64,000 nucleotides of DNA, taken from positions 1 to 64,000 of the forward strand of contig JAOWBW010001907.1 in NCBI GenBank assembly GCA_026119855.1, in the 5' to 3' direction. The DNA comes from Campanula takesimana. Taxonomy: Eukaryota; Streptophyta; Magnoliopsida; Asterales; Campanulaceae. The notes beneath the pieces are model-generated. The model had not been told where the DNA came from and did not search any database. It saw nothing but the letters and a program-made list of their open reading frames with translations. This document shows positions 20,055-30,800 of this stretch, piece after piece (positions within the stretch are counted from its first letter, which is position 1; each line of letters starts with the position of its first letter). The position numbers and the translations under genes were made by a program.

Positions 20055-23043
20055 ATGAGCATACTAATTCTTGTCTCATCTAACTTGCATGGGTTTCTTT
20101 CTGAAAGAAATGGTACTGGTTTCTTTAACCTTGAGGTGTGGTCTGTAGTGGCAATCTGTGTGGGAGTAATTATCCTCATCGCCCTTTCTTTTTATCTTTC
20201 TAGAAAGACATCCAAGAGGTTAAGTCCTGTTACCCAGAAGCCAGCTGTATCTAGTGAATTTAAAGAGATCAGGGTTGATCAAAATTCGGCAAACAATTTT
20301 TGTTGGGCATGTCAATGATTCGCACACTCTAAGAGACAAGTTCAATTACAAGGACTCGGATAAGCTTTTGGTGAACTCGAGTATTGACAAGTCAAAGTAT
20401 GCTGATTATAGCAGCCAGTCAGGATCATTTAATCATCTCGAGAATGATGATTCGGGTGAGAAGGAAACATCTTATATTGAACGAGCGTTTTCACATCCGA
20501 TAACGGCACCTTCCCCTTTGTCCGGACTACCCGAGTTTTCTCACCTTGGTTGGGGCCATTGGTTTACAATGCGGGATCTAGAAATTGCTACTAATAGGTT
20601 TTCCAAAGATAATGTTATTGGTGAGGGAGGATATGGTATCGTTTATCACGGCCATCTTGTTAATGGATCTCCTGTCGCTGTTAAGAAGCTTCTAAACAAT
20701 CTGTATGCTGACCTGATTCCTTTTGTTGCATTACTTTATTTCTTGTTAGTACATTCGGTTATGTAGCTAATGTAATTTTCCTGTATTTCTTGGCTATAGA
20801 GGACAAGCAGAGAAGGAATTCAGGGTTGAAGTCGAAGCCATCGGTCACGTGAGGCATAAGAACTTGGTTCCGCTTTTGGGGTACTGTATCGAGGGAACCC
20901 ACAGGTATTAGTTCTCTTGTAAACTTCTTAGCTTTAGCTTTATTACTCCTCCGTCCCTAAATGAATGTAAGTTTCATTTTAAGGGACATCAGGAGAATGA
21001 TAATTTTTTTTTTATACAATTTAGTGATAAAGATGCAAACATATTCCTATTATCCACTTCCTAAACAAATAATTTTGCATGTAGAAAAGCACTAGTGAAA
21101 AAATTTCGAAAAAAAAAAACTTTCAGAGTGAAAGTTATTTTCAAAAAAGACGTTCATTTAGGGACAAAGGGAGTATATTTTTTCCTAGTAGATAGCCCCT
21201 TAAGCCCGTGAGGTCCTGATCATGGGTTCAATATACGGATCAGTCTGCTTGCAGGGGTTGACTGTGTATTGTCCTGCTAATACATGAATCATAGCGAAGA
21301 GCAAAAGTTGCTAGCTTTACTTTATAATGTACAGGCGGTAATTTAGATCATCTGATAAAAAAACTTTTTGTTGGGAGTTTTAACGGATCATTGATTTTCT
21401 TTTTATGAAAAATGTGTAGGATGTTGGTATACGAGTATGTAAGCAATGGAAATTTAGAGCAATGGCTTCATGGTGCTATGCATCAGCATGGATATCTTAC
21501 TTGGGAGGCCCGCATGAAAGTCGTTCTTGGCACTGCTAAGGCGTAAGTCTATATAGTTTTTATTTAGGACACTTAAACTAGGTACTCACTTTGATTCAGT
21601 TTTTCATCGACATTATTTTTGCAGGCTTGCATACTTGCACGAGGCCATTGAGCCGAAAGTGGTTCATCGAGACATCAAGTCTAGCAATATTCTACTTGAT
21701 GATGATTTCAATGCAAAGCTATCTGATTTCGGTCTTGCCAAGATGTTGGGTGCCGGGAAGAGTCATATTACAACCAGAGTTATGGGCACCTTTGGGTAAG
21801 CAATATCTATTATTTCTTCATTCTTCATTTCTCTTAGTTACTCTCTAAATGGGTATCTTTTCAAGCTTCAAGTAAAGCAAGAAAGTTGACTTTTCAGCTT
21901 TTTCAGTGGTGCATATACACAAATTCTTTTAATGAGCACGTTTTGTCCCTGCAATTCCAAATTGGAAGATGATAGATCATGAGGTTGCTTTAGTAGCTTC
22001 ACTTGAAAATGGACAGTCATTTAGGAACTCTATTTGTTAAAAAATGGACATTACACTCGTATAGAAACAGGGTTATTAGGAATCCTTAAAATGCTGTTTG
22101 TGTTGATAATATTTCTTATCTCGCCCCTCCCTACTTGTTGCCCAAATCTACAGATATGTAGCACCTGAATATGCAAATAGTGGCCTTCTGAATGAGAAGA
22201 GTGATGTTTATAGTTTCGGTGTTGTGCTCTTGGAGGCAATTACTGGAAGAGATCCAGTGGATTATGGACGACCTGCAGATGAGGTACAGAAAGCGTTTAC
22301 ACTCCCTTGATGCATCAGTTTTGTGTGTGTGTGTGTGTGTGTGTCTGTTCTTTATCATCCATTTTACTTGGTCAAACAGCGTAAGGATTTTTTATCGATG
22401 AGAAAGTATTGTGTTTTTTTATTGTTATTAGTGGCTAACGTTTTTATGCAAATAAATGTTACTAAAAAAAAAAAAAAAAAAACACAAATGTACCCTGTTG
22501 ATTTATGATCCAAAATTCTTACTGGTGACCTTTCATTATAATTGGAGGGCTTGCCCCCACAGGATACATGTACCATTTAATATTGGCAACATGAGTATAA
22601 TTTGTTGTAATGTTGCATCATATCTGTCTCTTTCAGGTAAACCTGGTTGACTGGCTCAAGATGATGGTTGGCAATAGGCGGTCGGAAGAAGTTGTGGACC
22701 CTAACATTGGTACAAGACCGTCTAGAAGTGCACTTAAACGAGCCCTTTTGACTGCTTTGAGGTGTGTTGACCCTGATTCTGACAAGAGACTAACCATGGG
22801 TGAAGTCGTGCGCATGCTTGAGTCTGAAGAATATCCATTAGCACGAGAGGTGTGATTTTAAACTCTTAAACTCATAATGTATGTTTGTGTGTGTGCATTA
22901 TAATAAATAAAAATCTTTCTGAAATTTAGGGCCGGAGAAGACGAAGGAGCCAAGCTGGTGGCATGGAACCAGAAAACTCAAATGCTGACAGGAGTACCAA
23001 TCAAGAATCAGTTTTCTCATCGCGAAGAGAAGATAAGGGGTAG
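20055..23043 (+). CDS. Receptor-like kinase of the At5g18500/GPK1 class
   Basis: Seven exons: 20055-20702, 20800-20904, 21420-21542, 21625-21795, 22154-22283, 22637-22849, 22930-23043. One membrane span (VWSVVAICVGVIILIALSFY, about residues 32-51) follows a very short outer part, so this is not a ligand-binding receptor. A Ser-rich linker leads to the hallmark block PLSGLPEFSHLGWGHWFTMR and a full kinase domain: [27 protein letters not shown] and APE motifs, with the activation-loop exon 4 intact. The tail is RRRRRSQAGG... then Ser-rich. Exons sum to 1504 nt, one base too many. The extra base is in a run of five T at 20297-20301, after NSANNF; removing one T joins the two halves of exon 1 in frame. 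Start codon 20055 is the first usable ATG. It converges on the PTI1-like gene, a possible cytoplasmic kinase partner by context only. Confidence 0.88.
20944..21176. mobile_element. Stowaway-like MITE in RLK intron 2
   Basis: The ends are CTCCTCCGTCCCTAAATGAA and the inverse, TTCATTTAGGGACAAAGGGAG. No coding capacity. Confidence 0.75.
22322..22344 (+). repeat. (GT)n dinucleotide repeat in RLK intron 5
   Basis: An uninterrupted TG/GT run of about 23 bp lies shortly after the exon 5 donor. Confidence 0.9.
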
Positions 23044-23495
23044 GCAAGCAAGCCGGTGGCAAATTACAACAAACTATGAAACTCAAGTTTTATTGGCGGA
23101 AAGGGTAATTTTGTCATTGTTTCTACCTTCCAAGTTATTTGCCGTCTGCCTCACTTGATCAGAACAAGCAGAATGGAAGCGAACTCCAGTTGGTGGTTTG
23201 TACAGTTGTTTCTTTGGGGGTGATTAATAAAAGATGGTCCGACCTTTAGTTTTTAGTAGCTATCACTATCACAAATGCGTTTTCCTTGTCGTGAACAAGA
23301 GTTAACGAGGCATTTCTTTCAATTTATAAGTGTGAATAATTTTGATCAATTTTGTAAAGAAATTTATGGGCTTTTGATAATGGTGTTACTGATTTTTGGG
23401 TTTGTAATTGGCTTATGATAACGATATCGTCATGTTAATGCACATAAAAGTGTAGCTAATTCCATCAAGTGCACAATTTGCTTTCATCATCTATT
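23044..23495 (+). other. 3' flank of the RLK gene
   Basis: The probable 3' UTR and terminator region. No other gene was seen. It ends at the target-site duplication TGTCC (23496-23500). Confidence 0.5.
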
Positions 23496-23500
23496 TGTCC

Positions 23501-23941
23501 TGTTGGGTTAATGCCTTTGAATTTGGGACCCTGAGTTAAAGGATTAAACAACAGAGAGATTTCGTAATTCCGGGACAGAGCGCAGAAGGAAGGTTTCCAA
23601 GTCAGTTTTGGACTAGGTTTCCAAGTTCCTTAGAGATTTTGAGATAAACTTTACTAGTATAAATAGAGGCCAGTAGTTTAGATTAAAATCACACCTCAGA
23701 TTGTCATAGACAAATTATTGGAGTGCTCAGAGCAAGGTCTGTAATTCTACAGTTGCACAGTTAGGAATTATTGTGATCAATAATTCGTGCAGCAGTAATA
23801 GTGTGATCTTGTAATTGTTTCTCCAGATTGATAATAATATTCTCTCCCCTCCCCGTGGACGTAGCCAAGTTGGTGAACCACGTATATCTGTGTTCTTGTG
23901 ATCGCTCGCTTTTCTTATCAAGTCTTGTTATTGCTCTAACA
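23501..23941 (+). repeat. 5' LTR of the young copia element
   Basis: 441 bp, starting TGTTGGG and ending CTAACA. A TATA-like TATAAATAG lies near 23660. The primer binding site follows two bases later. Confidence 0.95.
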
Positions 23942-24315
23942 AGTGGCATCAGAGCTTGGTTGAAAAGGAGAATTAGCATCGACGGAAGAGATCCAAGATC
24001 GAAGAAAAACAAGGTAGCAGTTTCTGATCCGTTTTTATCAAGCGCAGCGGTGAAGAAAAAGGCGTAGCGCATTCGTTCACCGTTGGATCGTGCTGATTTT
24101 CGGTGAGTAGCTTGGGGACTCATAGATCTTCGATCTGAACGGTGGAGATCGGATTTTGATGTCCGTAGCATCCGAAATTATATCCGGACAGAAGCTGCTG
24201 CTGTTTTGTCTTCGATTGTATGCGTTTGGAGTTTCTTGTTGCAATTTCTCTTAGTGGCACCAGAGCTTTGGTTCATGGTTAGATATTCAGGGATTCCGCT
24301 GCAGAGAACAAGAAG

Positions 24316-25170
24316 ATGGGTCAAGGAGCAGATTCGATCGACAAGTTCAATGGGAAGAATAGTTTTTCTCTCTGGCAGATCAAGATGAAGGCTTTGTTGA
24401 TAGACAAAGATTTATGGGAACTGTTGGAGATTGCAATCAGGGATCGTAAGGATTCCAAGGATACGACAGTCACCATAGAAGTTACAGCAGAACAGTCAGA
24501 GAAGGACAAGATAGCAGCAGCGAAGGAGGTGGCGGCATTGAAGAAGTTAGATCAGAAGGCTCACGCCAAGATCATCAGACAGTTGGATGATGAGATCCTA
24601 ACCAATGTTGCAGGAACAGACTCCGGAAGCGATCTTTGGTTAAAGTTGGAAGATATGTACTTGACACGTTCATTGGCCAACAAGTTATACCTGAAGAAGA
24701 AGCTATATGATTGTCGTATGACTGAAGGTACGCCCATAAATGATCATCTTGACAGATTTACTTCTGCATTACTTGAACTACGTAATATAGGAGTAGTTGT
24801 TGATGACGAGGATGCAGCCTTGCAGCTTTTAGTATCTTTACCTATGTCTTATGAACATTATGTCGATTCGTGCATAAATCGTAAAGATGGGATCTCTCTA
24901 GAGGAAGTGAAAACTTCTCTCAAGACGAGGGAATTGCGCCGAAAGGCGAGTGGGAATGAGGCAGGTACCCAGTCATCAGGTTTGGTTGCTAGTAGTAGCA
25001 ACAGCAGGGGTTCTAGTGGGAGGAAGAACAATCAAGGTAATTCTTCACACAAGAAGGGTCCAAAACCTGGGGATATCTGTAATTTCTGCAAAGAGATAAA
25101 GGAATGGGGTCCTAAAGAATTTCAAGGAGGCCTTGGGTGGTTATCATGGAGCACAAGAATGGGGTCCTAA
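24316..25170 (+). pseudogene. gag of the young copia element, truncated at the zinc knuckle
   Basis: 284 codons. It starts at an ATG about 370 bp after the primer site and has the copia gag pattern (DKFNGKNSFSLWQIKMKALL near residue 9, DLWLKLEDMYLTRSLANKLY in the middle). At about residue 254 it reaches CNFC, the first half of a CCHC knuckle, and then runs into unrelated sequence. The His and last Cys are lost because an internal deletion starts here. Confidence 0.85.
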
Positions 25171-27017
25171 GGAATTTCAAGGGCTGGAAGACAGTAGTAA
25201 AGAACCAGACAGAGAAGAAGATCAAGAAGCTCCGGACAGATAATGGTTTGGAGTTCTGCAGTACTGAGTTCGATTCGTTTTGCAGACAGGTTGAGATTTC
25301 TAGACATCTCACCAGCAGAGGCACGCCACAGCAGAATGGTGTAGCAGAACGGATGAATCAGACATGGCTTGTGGGAGCGTTGTGCATGCTCTCCAATACA
25401 GAGTTGTCTAAACGTTTCTGGGCAGAAGCGCTTAATATAACATGTTACTTGATTAATCATGGACTTCATACCGGTATTGGCCTCAAAGTTCCCTATGAGG
25501 TATGGACTGGTAAATCCACGATTGTTTCAAGTGTTGGTGGTGTTGATAAACAGGTGGAGCAACAAGATACTGGAGAGTTAGTTGTCCCACAGTCAGATGT
25601 TGAAAAACAGGTGGAGCAACAAGATACTGAAGAGTTAGTTGTCCCACAGTCACATGTTGATCAGGATCCACCAACAGAGACAGAGACTGAAGCACCAGAC
25701 AGTTCAAGTTCAGTTCCCGAGGAACATGGGTTAGCACAAAGAAGGTCTAGAAGAGCTAATTTCGGGAAGCCTCTGGAGAGGTATGAATTTGAAAACTTGG
25801 TGTCTTATGCACTGCAGATTGCTGGGGAAGTAAAGCCCGTTCTTACGGAATCTTCTACTTTCAAGGAAGAAATAACATGTTCAGAGTCATCTCAGTGGTA
25901 TGCGGCTATAGGTGATGAGATGGAGTCTCTTCACAGGAATCAGACTTGGGAGTTGACCACAAGGCCAGAAGGCAGAAAGATTGTGACTTGCAAGTGGATC
26001 TTCAAGAAAAGGGAAAGGATGTCACCGGCAGAAGGGTTCAAGTATAAAGCTCAAGTTGTTGCAAGGGGTTTCACACAGAAAGAAGAGGTGGACTACAATG
26101 GGATCTTCTTAACAGTGGTCAGACACACTTCGATCAGAGTGTTGCTAGCAATAGAAGGAGGGATATACATGATAGAGTCGGAAGGATTCCAAGTTCCTGG
26201 TAAGGAAGATCAAGTTTGTAGATTGAAGCAATCGCCTAGGCAGTGGTACAAGAGATTTGACAGCTATATGATAGCAGCAGTCAAGAAGTCAGAGATTCAG
26301 AAGTCGAAAGGCTTATTGGTCGCAGAGATGAAGGGTTTGGGTAACGCGAAGAAAATTCTGGGTATGGAGATCTATAGAGACAGAGCCAAACGGAAACTGT
26401 TCTTATCCCAGAAAAGATACATCAAGAAAGTTTCAGAAAGGTTTGGAGGGTCGACAGCTAAGACTATAGATACTCCGGGTGCAGTAAATGCACATACAGT
26501 CGCGTTTGGGCCCAAATCGGTTGAGGAGAAAGAGTATATGGCTCCAGTATCCTATGCTAGTGCAGTTGGTAGTTTGATGTATACTACAGTGCGCACTAGC
26601 GACGTCAGACTCGTCTGTGGAGATGGGACAGAATGTGCAGTCAAGGGTTTCTCAGATTTGGATGATGTTGATACAAGAAGATCGAAGACCGGATATGTGT
26701 TCACGCTTGGTGGGTCAGTTGTCAGTTGTAAGGCTACGTTGCAGGCAACAGTGACGTTGTCTACAACAGAGGCAGAATACGTGGCATTGACAGAGTCCGC
26801 TAAGGAAGGAATATGGTTGAAGGGATTGATCAGCAATCTTGGGGTTCATCATGAGAGGACCAAGCACATTGATGTCAGATATCATTTCCTAAGGGATGAG
26901 AAACGGGTAAAGGTGAAGGTAGGGACGCCGAACAACCCTGCAGACATGTTCACAAAACTCGTGACGGGAAGCAAGTTCCAACATTGTTTGGACTTGCAGA
27001 TTGTTCGCAGCTATTAG
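25137..27017 (+). pseudogene. pol remnant with large in-frame losses
   Basis: One 626-codon frame, offset from gag and overlapping its end by 34 bp. It begins inside integrase (KKIKKLRTDNGLEFCSTEFD then the GTPQQNGVAERMNQT block), continues through a connection with a 19-residue tandem repeat, and enters reverse transcriptase (CKWIFKKRERM..., FTQKEEVDYNGIF). It then skips the MDVKTAFL region, most of the LKQSPRQWYKRFDSYM neighbourhood and the YVDD catalytic box, and resumes at GLGNAKKILGMEIYRDR. An RNase H-like end follows (SGDADE-type residues partly kept; TLSTTEAEYVALTE present). Despite losing the active site the frame stays open. Confidence 0.85.
25542..25655 (+). repeat. 57-bp tandem duplication in the pol connection region
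   Basis: Two adjacent 57-bp copies encode VDKQVEQQDTGELVVPQSD and VEKQVEQQDTEELVVPQSH. The in-frame length keeps the ORF open. Confidence 0.9.
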
Positions 27018-27083
27018 ATAGCAGAAGAGGCGAGGGGGGAGAAAAGGTTTGTTGTCATGGAGATTCAAAGTCAAGGTGGAGAT

Positions 27084-27524
27084 TGTTGGGTTAATGCCTT
27101 TGAATTTGGGACCCTGAGTTAAAGGATTAAACAACAGAGAGATTTCGTAATTCCGGGACAAAGCGCAGAAGGAAGGTTTCCAAGTCAGTTTTGGACTAGG
27201 TTTCCAAGTTCCTTAGAGATTTTGAGATAAACTTTACTAGTATAAATAGAGGCCAGTAGTTTAGATTAAAATCACACCTCAGATTGTCATAGACAAATTA
27301 TTGGAGTGCTCAGAGCAAGGTCTGTAATTCTACAGTTGCACAGTTAGGAATTATTGTGATCAATAATTCGTGCAGCAGTAATAGTGTGATCTTGTAATTG
27401 TTTCTCCAGATTGATAATAATATTCTCTCCCCTCCCCGTGGACGTAGCCAAGTTGGTGAACCACGTATATCTGTGTTCTTGTGATCGCTCGCTTTTCTTA
27501 TCAAGTCTTGTTATTGCTCTAACA
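27084..27524 (+). repeat. 3' LTR of the young copia element
   Basis: 441 bp, matching the 5' LTR except for one substitution seen by eye near position 70 of the LTR. Followed by the TGTCC duplication. Confidence 0.95.
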
Positions 27525-27529
27525 TGTCC

Positions 27530-27892
27530 AGTTTTTGTGTAAAAAAAAAAACAATAACATGTCAGATCCCATTCAACCTGGCTGATATATTTTGTGAAAA
27601 TGGCATTCCTCAAACTTATTTTTTATGGACAAAGAATCAACTTTGCTATGACACATATTAGGACAGTCTTACTAAGAATGTCAATGCATATAACTCCACA
27701 AGAATTAAGGAGCGCAGTTAACTAAACCTTTGATACAACTCCAAAAGAAAAGAATAGGGAATTCCAGTTGTATCTGCAAAACGATTTTTTGCACATTTCA
27801 AAAAAAAAAAAAATAAACTTGCAATCACTGTATGGTACCCAGTTACAGTACATGATCTACAGCATGTTTGTGGCTATAGGATAGGGTTGAAT
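27530..27892 (-). other. 3' flank of the PTI1-like gene
   Basis: The probable 3' UTR of the minus-strand kinase. It has two poly-A runs on the + strand (27541, 27801). No other gene was seen. Confidence 0.5.
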
Positions 27893-30800
27893 TCACAAGT
27901 GCGATGTTTCATTGTGGGGTAGAGAGCGAGCGTTCATCAGGGGTTGAAGTGCTTTAACAACAATGCTCATGTTTGGCCTGAAATCTGCTTCATACTGCAC
28001 ACACAATGCAGCTACTGCAGCCATCTGTTTTTCACCACACATCACAAGAAACGGAGGATTCAAATTTTAACATTTTCATTTAAAAATGTACTAAAGCTCT
28101 GAGACAAGACAGCACACACATCAGTTAATACTTGGAAATTATGCCAGTATGGAAGCACCATTATGTTACGGAGTGATTTTGCTCTACTGTCCATAATGAT
28201 CAACTAGAATGGAATATGAAGATAAGGACAGTTAATGTAGAGAAAAGTGACTTAGGTTTGGGATCAGAGTAATGAAGGGGTAATTTGTCGAATTAAAATA
28301 ACCGATTTCAGCAGAGTGATCTTTAGTGGAATCGCTGTCACCTCTTGAATTGGAGAATTCAGCCAAAAACACGGAGCACGGAAATTGACTGGTCAACGGA
28401 ATTAGTCATTCCATGATAGGATAGGCTTAGCAACAGTTTATCCATGGGTTAAATATTATTACTCCCTTTGTCCCAAAACGAATGTCCAAAATATTTTCAA
28501 AAAAGCACTTGATCAAGAGCCAATTGATTTTTTTTGGGCATTCAATTTGGGACGGAGGGAGTAAGACTTTACAAATCATGATTTGGACTTGTACAATAAT
28601 CCAAATCACGCACTATAAAGTCTTAGTGGATAACCGCACACAAGCCATTTCCCTCACCCTAATTCTAGCCCAGTTCTGACAAACAAAACTGTCACAGGTG
28701 ATTTAATATCTTCAACGAGTGCCATAATCAGAAAGAAGTCAAAGGGTCTTCTGTAATACCTTTGCAACTGCCTTGGGAGGGTATTCTCCACCCAATCTAG
28801 TATCAACACACTGTTTCACCTTATCTTCACTGAGTTTAGGTGTTGCCTGACACAATAAGAACAAGATTAGACAGATAAAAATAGTCACAAAATAAAAAGA
28901 GCTAATATTGGCTATAAGGAAAAAGAACTAGCTCAAGTGATTACCCATGTCACTAGACTCTGCTGTCCACGTGGCAATGTATGGTCAACAGGTTTACGGC
29001 CAGTCAAGAGTTCAAGAAGAACAACTCCAAAGCTGTAAACATCACTCTTTGAACTCAGCTGTCCAGTCATTGCATATCTGCCACAGAAAACCAAATAAGC
29101 CAGGTTCAAGCGAACATGCTTTCTTGTACAAATACCGGTTTCCAAAAACTGACTTTCCACCTGGCCTATGTGTAATGTATGCTTTAAAAAGTGATAAACC
29201 TACTAATCCATATGTCCCTAAATGAGTGTTCAATTTCTAAACAATATAATAAAATTGCCTTAAAAACTGCCCCCTCCGTCCGGAAAGATAGTTTCATTTG
29301 ATTTATGATTGTCAGCACAAGTGACCTTTGACCAAATATTGATGGCGATCTAATCATCCTAGTGAAACTCTAAATTTAAGAATTTCACTGGAATCATTAG
29401 AATTTAAGAATTTCACTGGAATCATTAGATTGACATTAATGTTTGGTCAAAGTTCACTTGTGGTGACCAACAAAAGTCAAAGGTACTATCTTTTCGAGAT
29501 GGAGGGAGTATTCTGCTCCAATTTGCACTTGTAATGACATTGTGAGTTCATTGAGTGGTTGTTTGGTGCGCAATGACCATTGAATTTCATGTTTTAATAC
29601 ATTTTCATTGCATGATCACATAAATAGCATGGAAAGGAATCCTGATCCTTTCGTACCAAACAAGCACTAAAGGTACTTATGTATATGCAAAAGTGCTTGA
29701 GTGTCAACTTCATTAAGTTACGTAAAATATACAAAAACGGACACTCCTTCAGGGACAGAGGAAATATATCTCTAATTCCATCATAGTACACGTGCTCCTG
29801 GTTAAAGCTTGGCCACATTGCAACAAGTGCCATTAGTGGATTCCGGCTAGAGTTAGAAGACTAGGTTTGCTCATATGCTGTACTTAAATATCTTTCATAC
29901 TGTACTTATTTCCTTACAAGTAATCCTCTGCATCGTAAACAAGTAACCTATAGCTAAGATTTTATTAAATTGCACCTTCTCAGTTATTCAACTTTTGCTG
30001 GCAAACTCTTAGTACAATATGAGCAATTAAGTTCATTAAAATTGGAAAGGGGGGAATGGGAAAGAGAAAAAAAATTCAATCTTACAGATCCAATAAAAGG
30101 CTTACTCAGGAGCATGATAACCAAAGGTGCCGAGAACACGCGTAGAGTGAAGGCGTGCTGCCATGTCTGGGGCTTGGTTTGACAAATCAAAATCCGCAAT
30201 TTTAGCAACGTCGTCATCAAAAAGCAAAACATTGCTCGACTTAATATCACGATGGATAATATGAGGCTGTGCCTTTTCATGCAAATATTCCAGTCCTTTT
30301 GCAGCCCCAACAGCAATTTTAACTCTTTGTAACCATGAGAGCACAGGACCTGGTTGTGCACCTTTGACTCCTTTTCTTCCTGCATATACATTAAACATTA
30401 TTACTTGTATCACCAAGGTTATGCCAAGCCCCTGCAGTTCTAGACAAGCCTGCTACATAAGACTAATAGGTATGTAGAAAAAGAACATGAAGGCTATGAG
30501 GCAGGACTCATCTATATGATAATGTACAACTTTTCCACTATATGCAGCAAGATATCAGTTCAGAAACTGTTACATATTTTATACTACTCCCTCCGTCCCA
30601 CCTCACCTGAGACTTTATTCCATTTTGGGCCGTCCCACTTCACTTGAGACCTCCCAATATGGCAATGATTTTATTATTTTATATTCCATCTACCCCACCC
30701 ACTCATTCTCTCTCTTTATTTTCCACCACACAATTAATTCAATCAACCTACTTTTAATCCCACTCATTCTCTCTCCTCATTTTCTACCACACATTTTCCT

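Larger units (their letters stand above)
23501..27524 (+). mobile_element. Young non-autonomous Ty1/copia element (Tnt1-like)
   Basis: Complete borders are visible: the 5' LTR 23501-23941 and 3' LTR 27084-27524 are both 441 bp and differ by one base that I can find (GACAGAGC versus GACAAAGC). The target duplication TGTCC lies at 23496-23500 and 27525-27529. A tRNA-Met-type primer site (TGGCATCAGAGC) starts at 23944 and a polypurine stretch (GGTGGAGAT) precedes the 3' LTR. At 4.0 kb it is about 1 kb shorter than a typical autonomous copia element: protease, part of integrase and the reverse transcriptase core are missing. Near-identical LTRs mean a recent jump, presumably using proteins from a full-length relative. 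Confidence 0.95.
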
